Origin: Acidimicrobiales bacterium
GTDB lineage: Bacteria > Actinomycetota > Acidimicrobiia > Acidimicrobiales > Aldehydirespiratoraceae
Length of the DNA stretch: 47,880 bases
Direction: 5' to 3'
NCBI GenBank assembly: GCA_029263195.1
Contig: JAJCXX010000030.1
Location: 1-47,880 of the forward strand
Part shown: in pieces, positions 31,872 through 40,625 of the stretch
How positions within the stretch are numbered: the stretch's first letter is position 1
Layout of the letters: every line of letters begins with the position of its first letter
The notes under the pieces: model-generated
Seen by the model: the letters and a program-made list of their open reading frames with translations, nothing else
Database searches by the model: none
Told to the model about the DNA's origin: nothing
Program-made: the position numbers and the translations under genes

Positions 31872-32723
31872 ATGACGATCGACACGGTTGGCATCGTGGG
31901 GGCCGGAGCCATGGGCAGCGGCATCATCGAGGTGGCCGGCCGTAGCGGTCTGAGAGTGATCGCACGCGAGTTCTCGCCCGAGGCTGTCGAGGCCGGGCGA
32001 GCGCGGGTCGAGGGTTCGACTGAGAAGGCGGTGTCGCGCGGCAAGCTTGATGAGGCCACCCGCGACGCCGCCCTCGCCAAACTCACCTGGACCACCGAGT
32101 TCGCCGATCTCGCCGAATGCGATCTCGTGATCGAAGCTGTCGTCGAGAATCTCGATCTCAAGCTCGAGATCTTCAGGGCGCTCGATTCGGTGTTGGGTGA
32201 CGACGCCATCATGGCCACCAACACGTCGTCGATTCCGATCATCGACATCGCCATGGCCACGGGTCGTCCCGAGCAGGTCTGCGGGATGCACTTCTTCAAT
32301 CCGGCCACGGTGATGAAGCTGGTGGAGGTCATTTCCACACAACGCACCGATCCGAAAGTAGCCGCCGCCGTCACCGATTTCGCCACGAATGTGCTCGGCA
32401 AGCGGGTGGTGGCGGCGCCCGATCGTGCCGGGTTCGTGGTTAACGCCCTGCTGGTGCCCTACATCTGTCAGGCCATTGCCATGTATGAGGCCGGGCATGC
32501 CTCGGCCGAGGACATCGACGAAGCCATGAAGCTGGGTTGCGGCCACCCAATGGGCCCGCTCACGCTGGCCGACATGATCGGACTCGATGTGTGTCTGTTC
32601 ACCGAGGAGTCACTCCATGCCGAGTACCAGGAGCGCTTTCTGGCCCCGCCGCCTTTGTTGCGGCGCATGGTGTCGGCCGGAATGCTCGGCCGCAAGACCG
32701 GCCAGGGCTTCTACAGCTACTAA
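31872..32723 (+). CDS. 3-hydroxybutyryl-CoA dehydrogenase
   Basis: This 283-residue NAD-dependent dehydrogenase, a Hbd/FadB2-type enzyme, interconverts 3-hydroxybutyryl-CoA and acetoacetyl-CoA. The N-terminal GAGAMGSGIIEVAGRSG is the NAD loop. Catalytic and substrate segments are NTSSIPIIDIAMATGRPEQV, MHFFNPATVMKLVEV and FVVNALLVPY. The C-terminal domain shows GHPMGPLTLADMIGLDV. It is the second gene after cyclophilin. Its TAA overlaps the stop codon of the convergent MFS gene by three bases. Confidence 0.95.
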   Translation: MTIDTVGIVGAGAMGSGIIEVAGRSGLRVIAREFSPEAVEAGRARVEGSTEKAVSRGKLDEATRDAALAKLTWTTEFADLAECDLVIEAVVENLDLKLEIFRALDSVLGDDAIMATNTSSIPIIDIAMATGRPEQVCGMHFFNPATVMKLVEVISTQRTDPKVAAAVTDFATNVLGKRVVAAPDRAGFVVNALLVPYICQAIAMYEAGHASAEDIDEAMKLGCGHPMGPLTLADMIGLDVCLFTEESLHAEYQERFLAPPPLLRRMVSAGMLGRKTGQGFYSY

Positions 32724-34162
32724 TCCGTCGGATGTAGGCGTTGCGGGTTGATCGATGCCGAATAGGGCGTGGCCGGCATCGGTGTGGGCGGGTCGGGGCG
32801 CACTGCTTTGGCGAAGCTGATCGACCCGGCTGAGATCACGCCGAGTATGGCGACGGCGGCGGCGATCCCGAGGATGGCGTAGAAGCGTTCGGCGCTGGAG
32901 TCGTTGCTGATGAGGCCGGACAGGATGCTGATGCCGGCGGCCGCGCCGATCTGTCCGCTCATGTTGAGCATTCCGGTTCCGACGCCCATGTCCTGCTCGC
33001 CGACGGTGCTGGTGAGCGCGGCGATGATGGGTGGCCGGGCCATGCCACTGCCGGTGCCGGCGAGTCCGGCGCCGATCAACACCAGCCAGACGGAGTGATC
33101 GACGGCTCCTCGTCCGATCACGAAGAGGGCGACCGCCACCAGCGAGGTGCCGGTCATCACGACTGCTCGTCCGCCGAATTTGGCGACGGCTCGTCCAGCC
33201 ATCCACGCACCGGCAGCGAACGCGATCGGTCGGGGGAGTATGAGCAGAGAGATCTTGGTGGTGTCGAACTCGAAAACAGTGCCGAGCATCAGCGAGGTGA
33301 GAACCAGGCCGGCCATGTAGGGGCCGTTCATGAAGATCTGGCTGAGCAGGGGCAGCGAGACGTTTCGTTTGCGAAGCACTGACGTGGCCACGAGCGGGTG
33401 TTCGGTGCGGCGCTCGATCCATACGAACGTGATGAGCCCGAGTGTTCCGCCGCTGAGTGCGGCGTAGAGCCACCAGTTGTCCCAGCCGACCACTGCGGCC
33501 CGGTTGATCGAGATGAGGATGGCGCCGACGGCGGCGGCGAGGACGAGACCTCCCTTGAGGTCGAAGCTGATGCCGGACCGGCGTTCGGTGGTGGGGAGCA
33601 CGCGGATTGCGAAGATCACCGCCACGGCCGCTCCGGCTCCTTGGATGAGGAACAGGATGCGCCAACTGGTGAGGTCGATGAGGGGGCCGCCGAGCACCAC
33701 TCCAACGGCGGGTGATGCCGCCAGCACGGCGCTCCAGGTGCCGGCCACCGAGGTGCGTTTCTCTTCGGGGAAAACCGACATCATGATGGCGAGAGCCGAT
33801 GGACCGGTGGAGGCCGAGGCGCTCTGGGCGAGTACCCGTAGGGCGATGAGCGATCCGACGTTCCAGGCGAATGCCGTGGCGATCGAGAGCACTGCGGCGG
33901 CCGAGAATCCCAGGAGGTACATGCGCCGGTGGCCGTGGAGGTCGCCGAGCTTGCCGGCCATCGGGGTGAACACGGCGAACGCCAGTAGCGGCGCGGCGAT
34001 CACCCAGGTGATGGTGGAGTTGCTGGTGCCGAGATCGTTGGCGATGTCGGGGAGTGCCGCCGACAGCACGGTGATCGGGAATGAGGTTGCGGCCACTCCG
34101 ATGAGCGCAACCACCTGCACCGTGCGCGGTGAGTATCGGGGCGCGGCGTCGGCGGGGGGCAT
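32720..34162 (-). CDS. MFS transporter (drug/H+ antiporter, DHA2-like)
   Basis: This 480-residue transporter has about 14 hydrophobic segments, as in the DHA2 (14-TMS) multidrug exporters. Between TM2 and TM3 is the GKLGDLHGHRRMYLLG signature (motif A), and TM5 carries a VGVVLGGPLI motif C-like segment of antiporters. I chose the ATG at 34162, immediately after a promoter-operator (34169-34198); the longer open frame would run into the neighbouring gene. No ribosome site precedes it, consistent with a leaderless transcript. Substrate unknown. Confidence 0.9.
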   Translation of the reverse strand: MPPADAAPRYSPRTVQVVALIGVAATSFPITVLSAALPDIANDLGTSNSTITWVIAAPLLAFAVFTPMAGKLGDLHGHRRMYLLGFSAAAVLSIATAFAWNVGSLIALRVLAQSASASTGPSALAIMMSVFPEEKRTSVAGTWSAVLAASPAVGVVLGGPLIDLTSWRILFLIQGAGAAVAVIFAIRVLPTTERRSGISFDLKGGLVLAAAVGAILISINRAAVVGWDNWWLYAALSGGTLGLITFVWIERRTEHPLVATSVLRKRNVSLPLLSQIFMNGPYMAGLVLTSLMLGTVFEFDTTKISLLILPRPIAFAAGAWMAGRAVAKFGGRAVVMTGTSLVAVALFVIGRGAVDHSVWLVLIGAGLAGTGSGMARPPIIAALTSTVGEQDMGVGTGMLNMSGQIGAAAGISILSGLISNDSSAERFYAILGIAAAVAILGVISAGSISFAKAVRPDPPTPMPATPYSASINPQRLHPTD

Positions 34163-34168
34163 CGGATG

Positions 34169-34198
34169 AGCGTACGTGAACGATCGTTCACATGTTGA
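34169..34198 (-). promoter_or_regulatory. MFS promoter with palindromic operator in its spacer
   Basis: GTGAACGATCGTTCAC (34176-34191) is a perfect 16-bp palindrome. On the minus strand TCAACA (34198-34193, 4 of 6 to TTGACA) and TACGCT (34174-34169, TANNNT) lie 18 bp apart with the palindrome filling the spacer. The -10 ends 6 bases before the ATG, so the transcript would be leaderless. A TetR-type repressor bound there would block polymerase directly. The same core lies upstream of the SDR gene (23422). Confidence 0.6.
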
Positions 34199-34559
34199 AA
34201 CTGGCCGCCCATGCATCGGCTTCACGTCGGGCCTCTACCTCGGTGGGAATGGCGAGGTAGGCGGCGCGGTGCCGGCGGAGTCGGCGCAGGGCCAGCAGGT
34301 AGTCGCGCCCATACCGGATGAGGAATCTGGTGCGGCCCTGCTGGGCGAACTGCCTCACATGGACCAGCTCGTGGGCCAGCAGCGGATGTCGGCCGCTGCG
34401 ATCGGAGTCGTCGACGAGGAACACGTGGCGTCCGAGGGTCATGCCGTTGGATCCGGGGGCGAGCGCGGGCACTCGCACGACCCTCACCGTGGCGAGGAGG
34501 TCGTCGTCGATGTGGTCGTAACCGACCATCTCGGGTCCTTCGAGTCGCCGTCCGATCAT
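34188..34559 (-). CDS. DUF4157-type single-domain zincin-like protein
   Basis: This 123-residue protein has HELVHVRQFAQQG (HExxH) in the middle and TEVEARREADAW after it, the layout of DUF4157 (the putative peptidase core found in toxins and contractile-injection loci). Here it is alone, with no toxin or secretion genes nearby. GAAGGA lies 6 bases before a second ATG (34529, giving MVGYDHID), which may be the real start. The first ATG overlaps nothing but has no ribosome site. Its stop codon overlaps the MFS operator. Confidence 0.75.
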   Translation of the reverse strand: MIGRRLEGPEMVGYDHIDDDLLATVRVVRVPALAPGSNGMTLGRHVFLVDDSDRSGRHPLLAHELVHVRQFAQQGRTRFLIRYGRDYLLALRRLRRHRAAYLAIPTEVEARREADAWAASFNM

Positions 34560-34563
34560 TGCT

Positions 34564-35256
34564 TCAGGTCCAACCTCGGATCAGAGGTGGGAGCTCGGAT
34601 ATGTCGGCGAGGGTGGTGATGCGATCGAGGTGGTCGTCGTTGTCGAATTCGTGGTCGGATTCGTGGCTCCAGGTGACGTGGTAGGGCACGTGTACGGCCC
34701 GGCCGCCGAGCTCCGCCACCGGGGCTATGTCGCTGAGCATCGAGTTGCCGATCATCACGAATTCTTCGACGGGGATCTGGTGACGATTGAGGATCTGGTC
34801 GTAGGTGTCGGGATCCTTGTGGGCGACCACCTCCACCGACTCGAAACGCCGAGAGAGTCCACTGCTCTCGACTCGGGCGAGCTGATGTTTGAGGTCGCCT
34901 TTGGTGATGATCAGGAGACGGTGGTCGACCAGCGAGTCGAGGGCTGCCTCCACTCCGTCGATCAACGCAGCCGGCCGGTCGAGCAGGCCGTGGCCGAGGG
35001 CGATGATGGCCGACACGACCTTGCCGTTGGCTTGCCCGCCGGAGATCTCGACCGCCGTCTCGAGCATCGAGAGGGTGAACGACTTGACCCCGTAGCCGTA
35101 GCGGGGGAGGTTGCGCATCTCGGTGCGGTAGAGACAGGCATCGACATCTTCGGCGGTGGCCCACGGCGCCAGCACCGATTCGAACTCGCGGTGGGCGAGC
35201 TGAAAGTGATCTTCGTTGTGCCAGAGGGTGTCGTCGCCATCAAACGCGAGGAACAT
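34564..35256 (-). CDS. HAD-superfamily hydrolase
   Basis: This 230-residue protein has the HAD motif I LAFDGDDTLWHNEDHF (nucleophile Asp6 and Asp8), motif II LLIITKGDL, motif III Lys in VVAHKDPDTY and motif IV IGNSMLSDIAPVAELGG. Its cap lies between residues 20 and 95. Likely a cytoplasmic small-molecule phosphatase of unknown substrate. It is followed by the DUF4157 gene 4 bases downstream, and preceded by the DUF983 gene 13 bases upstream, so these three may form one transcript. Confidence 0.88.
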   Translation of the reverse strand: MFLAFDGDDTLWHNEDHFQLAHREFESVLAPWATAEDVDACLYRTEMRNLPRYGYGVKSFTLSMLETAVEISGGQANGKVVSAIIALGHGLLDRPAALIDGVEAALDSLVDHRLLIITKGDLKHQLARVESSGLSRRFESVEVVAHKDPDTYDQILNRHQIPVEEFVMIGNSMLSDIAPVAELGGRAVHVPYHVTWSHESDHEFDNDDHLDRITTLADISELPPLIRGWT

Positions 35257-35269
35257 GTGGCGATCGTAC

Positions 35270-35698
35270 CTACCTGTGGTCTTCGAGGTCTTCGCGGCGT
35301 TCGATACCGAGTCCGGGGGCCTCGTCGGGCCTCAGCGGATCGAGCGTGAGGTCGAGGGCGATCCAGAACAGCTTGGCGGTGGGGTGGATGGCGATCGGCA
35401 CGATGATGGCCACGGCGACCGATATCGCGGCGATCGGGAGGAACGGAACGTCGGGGAAGGTGACGGCTACGCCGACCACCGCGGTGATTATGAGCAGCCC
35501 GAAGGTTACGACGGTGCTGACTCCGATGGCTCCGACGTTGTGGCCGGGGGCCCGTTCGAACTTGAAGCCGCACTGGGGACAGTGTTCGGGCATGACGAGC
35601 CAGCGGCGAGTGAGCCTTCGGCGGCCGCAGGGCGGGCAGGCCCGGGTGGTCCCACGCCAGAACATCTGGGTTCGGGTGGGGATCGGCCGGGCGTTCAT
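35270..35698 (-). CDS. DUF983 membrane protein
   Basis: This 142-residue protein has two CxxC knuckles, ACPPCGRRRLTRRW and HCPQCGFKFERAPG, forming a zinc ribbon, then two hydrophobic helices (about 55-77 and 82-105). This is the DUF983 layout: an N-terminal zinc ribbon joined to two membrane helices. In proteobacteria, DUF983 genes are often near cytochrome oxidase assembly genes, but no such link is seen here. The start is ATG 35698. Confidence 0.85.
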   Translation of the reverse strand: MNARPIPTRTQMFWRGTTRACPPCGRRRLTRRWLVMPEHCPQCGFKFERAPGHNVGAIGVSTVVTFGLLIITAVVGVAVTFPDVPFLPIAAISVAVAIIVPIAIHPTAKLFWIALDLTLDPLRPDEAPGLGIERREDLEDHR

Positions 35699-35708
35699 CC
35701 CGGCCAGC

Positions 35709-37037
35709 CTATGGCTGCAGATTGGTCACTGGGTATGTATTGATGCCCTGGAGTGTGGTGCTCGAGTCGGCGCTGGCGCGCTCGGTGTAGATGACCAACT
35801 CGTCGACGTTTCGCGGTCCTGCGGTGACTTCGGATCCGTCCGAGGTGATGCCGGCAGGCAGGTTCAGTATCAGTTCGCCTGAGTCGGACCGTGACAAGGG
35901 GCCGCCGCTGAACTTGACCGAGCCGGTGTCGCTGGTGGTCGAGTCGAACTCAAGGTCGCTGTCGACGTCGGCAAAGCCGGGGCCATAGAAGATTGTGCAG
36001 CCCTGCACGTTCGAGCAATCGACGACGATCAGTTCGTCACCGTCGTTGACGACGAGTTCGAGCGTCACATCGGTGTCGGCGGGGGCGCCGTCGAATCCGA
36101 TGTCGAGTATTGCGGTGCCATCGGTTCCGGTGGAGATGGACACCTTTTCGGGATTGAGGCAGTCCTCTGCCGACTCGCCGGTGTTGCGATCGATGCACTG
36201 CTGGTCCTCGGGCGGCAGTTCTTTGCCCAACTTCACGCAGTTGACGGCTTTGCTGACATTGATGAAGCCGAACCCGCCCCATTCGGGGATCGCTCGTATG
36301 GCATCCGGTGAGAGCCAGGTTGATTCGATACTCAGCGCTCCTTCGAATCTGACGCTGCCCGTACCTTCGTCAATACACGTGGCGCGTCCTCGCCGGCCGG
36401 CGGTGATGAATGTTTCGTCAGCCTTGAGCCCTCCGCGGTCAGGTGTCTGGGTCAACCCTTCGGTTTCTCCGGTTGTGAGTGAGAGCCAGAAGTCGAATGA
36501 CGAATCAACCTCGGCCTCCGCCGGGGCGTTGAGAATCACGTCGAGAGCTGCTCCGTTGCGCAACTCGATCCGTGTGAAGTGCGAGATCTCCCCGACTAGC
36601 TCAAAGGAGTCGTCGCCGCCTTCCAAGGTGAGTTCAATCGCCTCGAGGGTTCCATCGGTCGACCTGGAAGCGGCGAACAACCCGTCGGCCAGGTCATCGG
36701 CCGAGACGCTGAATCTGAGTTCGACGGCTTCGGTGAAGGTCGAGCCGTCTGGTCCGAGTTCCCAGGCGTGCAGTGATTCCCCAATTCCGGACAGCTCCTC
36801 TATCGGGTTGGCTCCGTCGATGGTGATGGGGCCGCTGCCGGCGGGCGCAGTGACGGTGAGTACTCCGTCGTCCGATGTGATCGTGCCAGTTTCGGCCCCG
36901 GGCGCTGGGTTCTGGGAGTCGGTGGTGCTGGTGGAGTCGACTGATGCTGTGGATGGGTCGGCCTCGCTGCTCGAGCAGGCTGCGGACAGCAGCGTGAGTA
37001 TCAGAACCAGGCTGAAGATTCTCGGACGGCTGGGCAT
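35709..37037 (-). CDS. Large predicted lipoprotein of unknown function
   Basis: This 442-residue protein has a lipobox ending at Cys21 (TLLSAACSSS), a Ser/Thr/Asp-rich linker (22-50) and then an all-beta-looking region. Strand-rich stretches include FDFWLSLTTGETEG, GSVRFEGALSIES and a late LEFDSTTSDTGSVKF. Eight or so Cys residues are spread over 230-345 (for example VNCVKLGKELPPEDQQCIDR), suggesting disulfides. I chose ATG 37037, preceded by GGAG; an earlier ATG has none. It is convergent with nothing close and is the first of several exported proteins in this part. Function unknown. Confidence 0.7.
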   Translation of the reverse strand: MPSRPRIFSLVLILTLLSAACSSSEADPSTASVDSTSTTDSQNPAPGAETGTITSDDGVLTVTAPAGSGPITIDGANPIEELSGIGESLHAWELGPDGSTFTEAVELRFSVSADDLADGLFAASRSTDGTLEAIELTLEGGDDSFELVGEISHFTRIELRNGAALDVILNAPAEAEVDSSFDFWLSLTTGETEGLTQTPDRGGLKADETFITAGRRGRATCIDEGTGSVRFEGALSIESTWLSPDAIRAIPEWGGFGFINVSKAVNCVKLGKELPPEDQQCIDRNTGESAEDCLNPEKVSISTGTDGTAILDIGFDGAPADTDVTLELVVNDGDELIVVDCSNVQGCTIFYGPGFADVDSDLEFDSTTSDTGSVKFSGGPLSRSDSGELILNLPAGITSDGSEVTAGPRNVDELVIYTERASADSSTTLQGINTYPVTNLQP

Positions 37038-37139
37038 GGAGGGCTCCTCGGGGAGATACCTCTCCAGCTCTATCAATGGGGGGTCATCGAAACGTCATCG
37101 ACTCGGCCCGGAGGGCGCCAGAGGGTGGGTTCCGGCGGT

Positions 37140-37589
37140 TCAACCGATCGTCGATGTGACCACGTAGCTGGTCACGTGAGCCGCTCCGGGTAGCGACGGG
37201 ATTCGGCGGCGGATGAGTTCGTCGTAGGCGTCGAGGTCGGCGATGTCGACCCTCACGAGGTAGTCGACGTCGCCGGTGACGTGATACACGTTGGTCACTG
37301 CGTCGAGTTCAACCAACTCTCGTTCGAAGTCGGCTAGTTGGTCGGGGTCGAAGAGGGCGATCCTGACGGTGACCCACACGGTGAGTCCGCGGCCGACGGT
37401 GTGGGGGTCGATGTCGGCGTGGTAGCCGCGGATCACGCCGCTTTCTTCGAGGCGTCGGAGCCGTCGGAGGGTGGGGGAGGGCGACAGCCCGACCCGGTCG
37501 GCGAGATCGTTGACCGAGATCCTGCCGTCGGCCGACATGACGTCGAGGATGCGGCGGTCGATCGAATCGAGTGGCTTGGTATCTGGCAT
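37140..37589 (-). CDS. Lrp/AsnC-family transcriptional regulator
   Basis: This 149-residue protein has an N-terminal winged helix-turn-helix (DSIDRRILDVMSADGR, then LADRVGLSPSPTLRRLRRLE) and a C-terminal RAM ligand-binding domain (residues 70-145, VTGDVDYLVRVDIADLDAYD). Such regulators sense amino acids. It is divergent from a DMT-family exporter with 110 bases between. That pairing is typical of a regulator and the exporter it controls, so amino-acid export is the likely theme (inference). Confidence 0.93.
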   Translation of the reverse strand: MPDTKPLDSIDRRILDVMSADGRISVNDLADRVGLSPSPTLRRLRRLEESGVIRGYHADIDPHTVGRGLTVWVTVRIALFDPDQLADFERELVELDAVTNVYHVTGDVDYLVRVDIADLDAYDELIRRRIPSLPGAAHVTSYVVTSTIG

Positions 37590-37699
37590 AGGTGTAATCC
37601 TGCACTGTAACTAGCTAACGCGCATGGATTCTGCTCTTGTGGCGAGTTTAGTGCCGAATAGGACCGCACATTGCGCCTCCTATCGGTCATCATCGTCGG

Positions 37700-38653
37700 A
37701 TGACCGATCGTCGCACCGCCGTAGAAGCACTGATGGTGATGGCCGCCGCAGGGGCACTGTGGGGCAGTTCGTTCGCGCTTGTCGATCTGGTGGGCGACAC
37801 GTCGCCGTTGTTGCTCACGGGATTGAGGTTCGGCACCTACGGCTTGTTGTCGGCGGTGGCCCTGTGGCTCACCGGAGGCTTCGCCGGCATCGACTGGCGG
37901 GTGGCGCTGTTCCATGCGGCCACCGGCTACGTAGGCATGTATCTCGGTGAGGTGGTGGCTATCCAGTTGGCGGGCCCGGCTCCGACGATCGCGGTGATCG
38001 GGTCGGTGCCGGTCATCTACGCCTGGCTCGGTGCTCGCCGCGACGGAATCGATCCACGAATCCTGCTGCCGTCGGCCGGGGTGCTGTTGGTGGCCCACCT
38101 GTTGATCAACGTGTCGTCGTGGTCGGCTGGCGACCGTTCGCTGGTCGACATTGTGCTCGGCATGTCCGCAGCCGGACTCGGTGTGGCGTCGTGGTGTGTC
38201 TATGCCCTGCACAACACCAATCATCTGCGGACCTCGCAGGCGATCAGCCCGCTGCGGTGGTCGAGCGCGGTCGGAGTGGCGAGCGGATTCCTGGCGGTGC
38301 CGCTGATGATCTCGGGTGTTTGGTTTGGTGGCTCGAGCGACCCGGCGCTCGGACTGGCGGCAGTGGTCGTGTACCTGGCGATTGGTCCGTCGTGGCTGGC
38401 AGCCGCCCTGTGGAACCGGGCTTCGGTTCGGGTGCCGCGTGCCCTGGCCGGTCAACTGATCGTGTTCGAGCCGATCTGCGGGTTCGCTCTGGTGCATGTG
38501 CTGTCGGGCCGGGCCCCGAGCGCCGTCGAGTTTGCTGGCGAGGCTCTGCTGGTCGTGGGTGCGTTGGTGGCGTTGGGGAGCCTGTCGCGGGTACGCCTCG
38601 AGCCGGAGCCGATTCCGGAGGAGGATCAGCCGGTGGGGGCGGGAGTTTCCTGA
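37700..38653 (+). CDS. EamA/DMT-family transporter
   Basis: This 317-residue membrane protein has about ten hydrophobic helices in two EamA repeats (residues 10-140 and 155-300). Opening motif AAGALWGSSFALVDLVGD and the AGPAPTIAVIGSVPVIYAWL segment fit the family, which exports amino acids and related metabolites. The short C-terminal tail is acidic. It is divergent from the Lrp-type regulator. The last 28 bases overlap the 3' end of the convergent DUF3179 gene. Confidence 0.88.
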   Translation: MTDRRTAVEALMVMAAAGALWGSSFALVDLVGDTSPLLLTGLRFGTYGLLSAVALWLTGGFAGIDWRVALFHAATGYVGMYLGEVVAIQLAGPAPTIAVIGSVPVIYAWLGARRDGIDPRILLPSAGVLLVAHLLINVSSWSAGDRSLVDIVLGMSAAGLGVASWCVYALHNTNHLRTSQAISPLRWSSAVGVASGFLAVPLMISGVWFGGSSDPALGLAAVVVYLAIGPSWLAAALWNRASVRVPRALAGQLIVFEPICGFALVHVLSGRAPSAVEFAGEALLVVGALVALGSLSRVRLEPEPIPEEDQPVGAGVS

Positions 38654-39714
38654 CCGAGCTCCACTGCCGGGAACGAGGCCACGATCGCGAACCAGAACGA
38701 CGATCGGTTCGGCAGCGGCCGGCCGGTGTCGGTGTCGACAACGGTGGCACCGGTGCCGTCGAGGGCGACGGTGACGTTGTGGCCGCCGACCTCACTGGTG
38801 ATGGTGCGGGCCGGTGTCACCGGCCAGGCCCGGGTCTCGTCGCCGACGGTCACAGCCACGACGGTGGCTCCCGGGGTGAGACGCCCGTCGGCGAGCACCT
38901 CCGGGTCGATCTGGCCGGGGGCGAAACCGGAGTCGAGGCCCTCGGCGAGGGTGGAGAACGGGTCGGGAAGGGTCTCTTCTCCGGGTTGGCGGGCCAGCAC
39001 CGATCCGTCGGGGTGGGCGAGGCGCCAGTCGCCCCAGCGTTCGGTGGATGAGGCCAGCGGAGTGAGTTCCACGCCGGCAAGCGGGCCGACGAGCCCTCGT
39101 CCCGGCACCTGCCACCAGTAGCTGCCGGTTTCACGGTCGACCATCACGAGGTCGAATTCGTGCAGGGCGCTGGTGTTGGAGAACGACAGTTCCTGCCCGT
39201 CGACCAGGCGGTCGTAGACCACTCCTGATCCGCAGAGCGGGCAGTAGCTGATGAGCAACGGCTGGCCGGCTAGTTCGTCGTTGACGATCTCGTGGAAGTT
39301 GAGGATGCGAATCGGGTAGGCCCAGGCCCCGCCTTGGTCGTCGATATAGGAGACCACGACATCGTCGTCGGGAATCCAGGTGTTGGCGGCGTCGACGGTG
39401 TCGTAGTCGGGGGCGTCGATCGGGGGGATCAGGTCGAGGAGGTCGTCGATGGTGTCCTGGTCGGCGACATCGAGCCCGATCGATCCGCCGTCGAACGTGT
39501 CGAAGGCGATGCTCGACAGCTCAACCACCGCGGTAGTGAGGTCGAGCGGCGGGATGCTGGCCGGGTCGGTGAATTCGAGGGGACGGGTAGCTCCGGAGCC
39601 GCTGTCGGCGGCGGCGCTGGTGGTGGTCGGTGTGGTGATGATGTTGTCGGAGCTGCAGGCGACGGCCAGTACGGACATCGCCATGAGAGGCGCTACGAGT
39701 CGAGTGATTGCCAC
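38626..39714 (-). CDS. DUF3179 lipoprotein
   Basis: This 362-residue protein has a lipobox at Cys20 (SVLAVACSSDN), so it is likely anchored outside the membrane. The DUF3179 domain (about 80-350) shows PLLISYCPLCGSGVVYDR, with a paired Cys-x2-Cys, and later ETGSYWWQVPGRGLVGPL and EVLADGRLTPGATVVAV. The family is widespread in bacteria and archaea but has no firm function. The start is a GTG at 39714. It overlaps the convergent EamA gene by 28 bases. Confidence 0.85.
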   Translation of the reverse strand: MAITRLVAPLMAMSVLAVACSSDNIITTPTTTSAAADSGSGATRPLEFTDPASIPPLDLTTAVVELSSIAFDTFDGGSIGLDVADQDTIDDLLDLIPPIDAPDYDTVDAANTWIPDDDVVVSYIDDQGGAWAYPIRILNFHEIVNDELAGQPLLISYCPLCGSGVVYDRLVDGQELSFSNTSALHEFDLVMVDRETGSYWWQVPGRGLVGPLAGVELTPLASSTERWGDWRLAHPDGSVLARQPGEETLPDPFSTLAEGLDSGFAPGQIDPEVLADGRLTPGATVVAVTVGDETRAWPVTPARTITSEVGGHNVTVALDGTGATVVDTDTGRPLPNRSSFWFAIVASFPAVELGQETPAPTG

Positions 39715-39758
39715 GTGGTTGCAACCCGATTGCGTCGGTAGGTGTTCCGATGGCGGGG

Positions 39759-40625
39759 TCAGCCAGTGGGGTCTGAGACCGAGAAGCCGAACGCCCCCGG
39801 CGTGGGGGTGACGGTTAGGCCGAGCCGTCGGAGGGCTCCGGCCGCAGCTTCGGCCAGCGGATGTACCGGGTCTCGTTCCGGAAGATCGGCCTCGGTGACC
39901 TCCATTGGGTCGTCGAGGTAGCCGGTGAGGGTGTCGATGGCGCCGGAAGCGGCGGAATCTGCGCCGCGGAGTCCGATCAGGTTCATGATGTGCATCGCCG
40001 CCCCGGCATCTGGATGGCTGTCGAGTCGGCTCAGCAGTTCGGCGTCGATGTCGATGTCGGCGTCGGTGGTCGAGTCGGTGTCTCCCGATGAGCCTCGGCT
40101 GTCGAGGTCGGCGTAACCCAGCGCGATCAGGTACCAGACCTCGGCCGCGGCCGGAGCGGTCTCGCGACGAGCCAGGATCTCGGTCTGGGCCCCGGCGGTG
40201 CCCATTCCGGTGGCGTAGGCCTCGAGCAGCTCCTGTGACTTGGTGAATCCGGCGCCGTTGTCGCCGTCGATGGGGTCACCCACCTCGGAGTCGAGCGCTT
40301 CGCCGAGGAGTTCGACCAGGACGGCGGGCTCGGGATCGGCGGCGTAGATCCCATAGACGGCGGTGTAGCGATCCTCGGGGGCGATGTCGATGAGGCGAGG
40401 CAATTCGTCCGGCGCGGCCACCGTGACCGGGGGCGCCAAGCCGGTGGGGCCGTCGGTGTCGGGGGCATCGGTGGCGTCTGATCCGGCGGGGGCTTGGGTG
40501 GTCGACGAAGAAGTCGGGGCGCCCTCGCTGGTGGCTGGATCGCCGTCGTCTCCTCCACATCCGGCCAGGAGGGTTGCTGCCGCCAGCAGTGCAATGGCGA
40601 CTCGGGTCCACAGCTTGGTGCCCAT
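39759..40625 (-). CDS. Predicted lipoprotein, helical
   Basis: This 288-residue protein has a lipobox at Cys23 (ATLLAGCGGDDG), a Thr/Asp/Pro linker (25-60) and then a helix-rich region to 288 (ELLEAYATGMGTAG, AAAEVWYLIALGYADLD), with repeats resembling small helical hairpins (perhaps TPR-like; not certain). The TGATG junction at 40623-40627 couples its start to the stop codon of the upstream HExxH protein gene, so the two products are probably made together. The family is not recognised. Confidence 0.65.
   Translation of the reverse strand: MGTKLWTRVAIALLAAATLLAGCGGDDGDPATSEGAPTSSSTTQAPAGSDATDAPDTDGPTGLAPPVTVAAPDELPRLIDIAPEDRYTAVYGIYAADPEPAVLVELLGEALDSEVGDPIDGDNGAGFTKSQELLEAYATGMGTAGAQTEILARRETAPAAAEVWYLIALGYADLDSRGSSGDTDSTTDADIDIDAELLSRLDSHPDAGAAMHIMNLIGLRGADSAASGAIDTLTGYLDDPMEVTEADLPERDPVHPLAEAAAGALRRLGLTVTPTPGAFGFSVSDPTG

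Noticed and set aside
35995..37167. 390-codon Ser/Pro-rich open frame antisense to the lipoprotein gene
   Set aside because: Antisense of a Ser/Thr/Asp-rich gene produces such frames. The lipobox and ribosome site favour the minus-strand gene.
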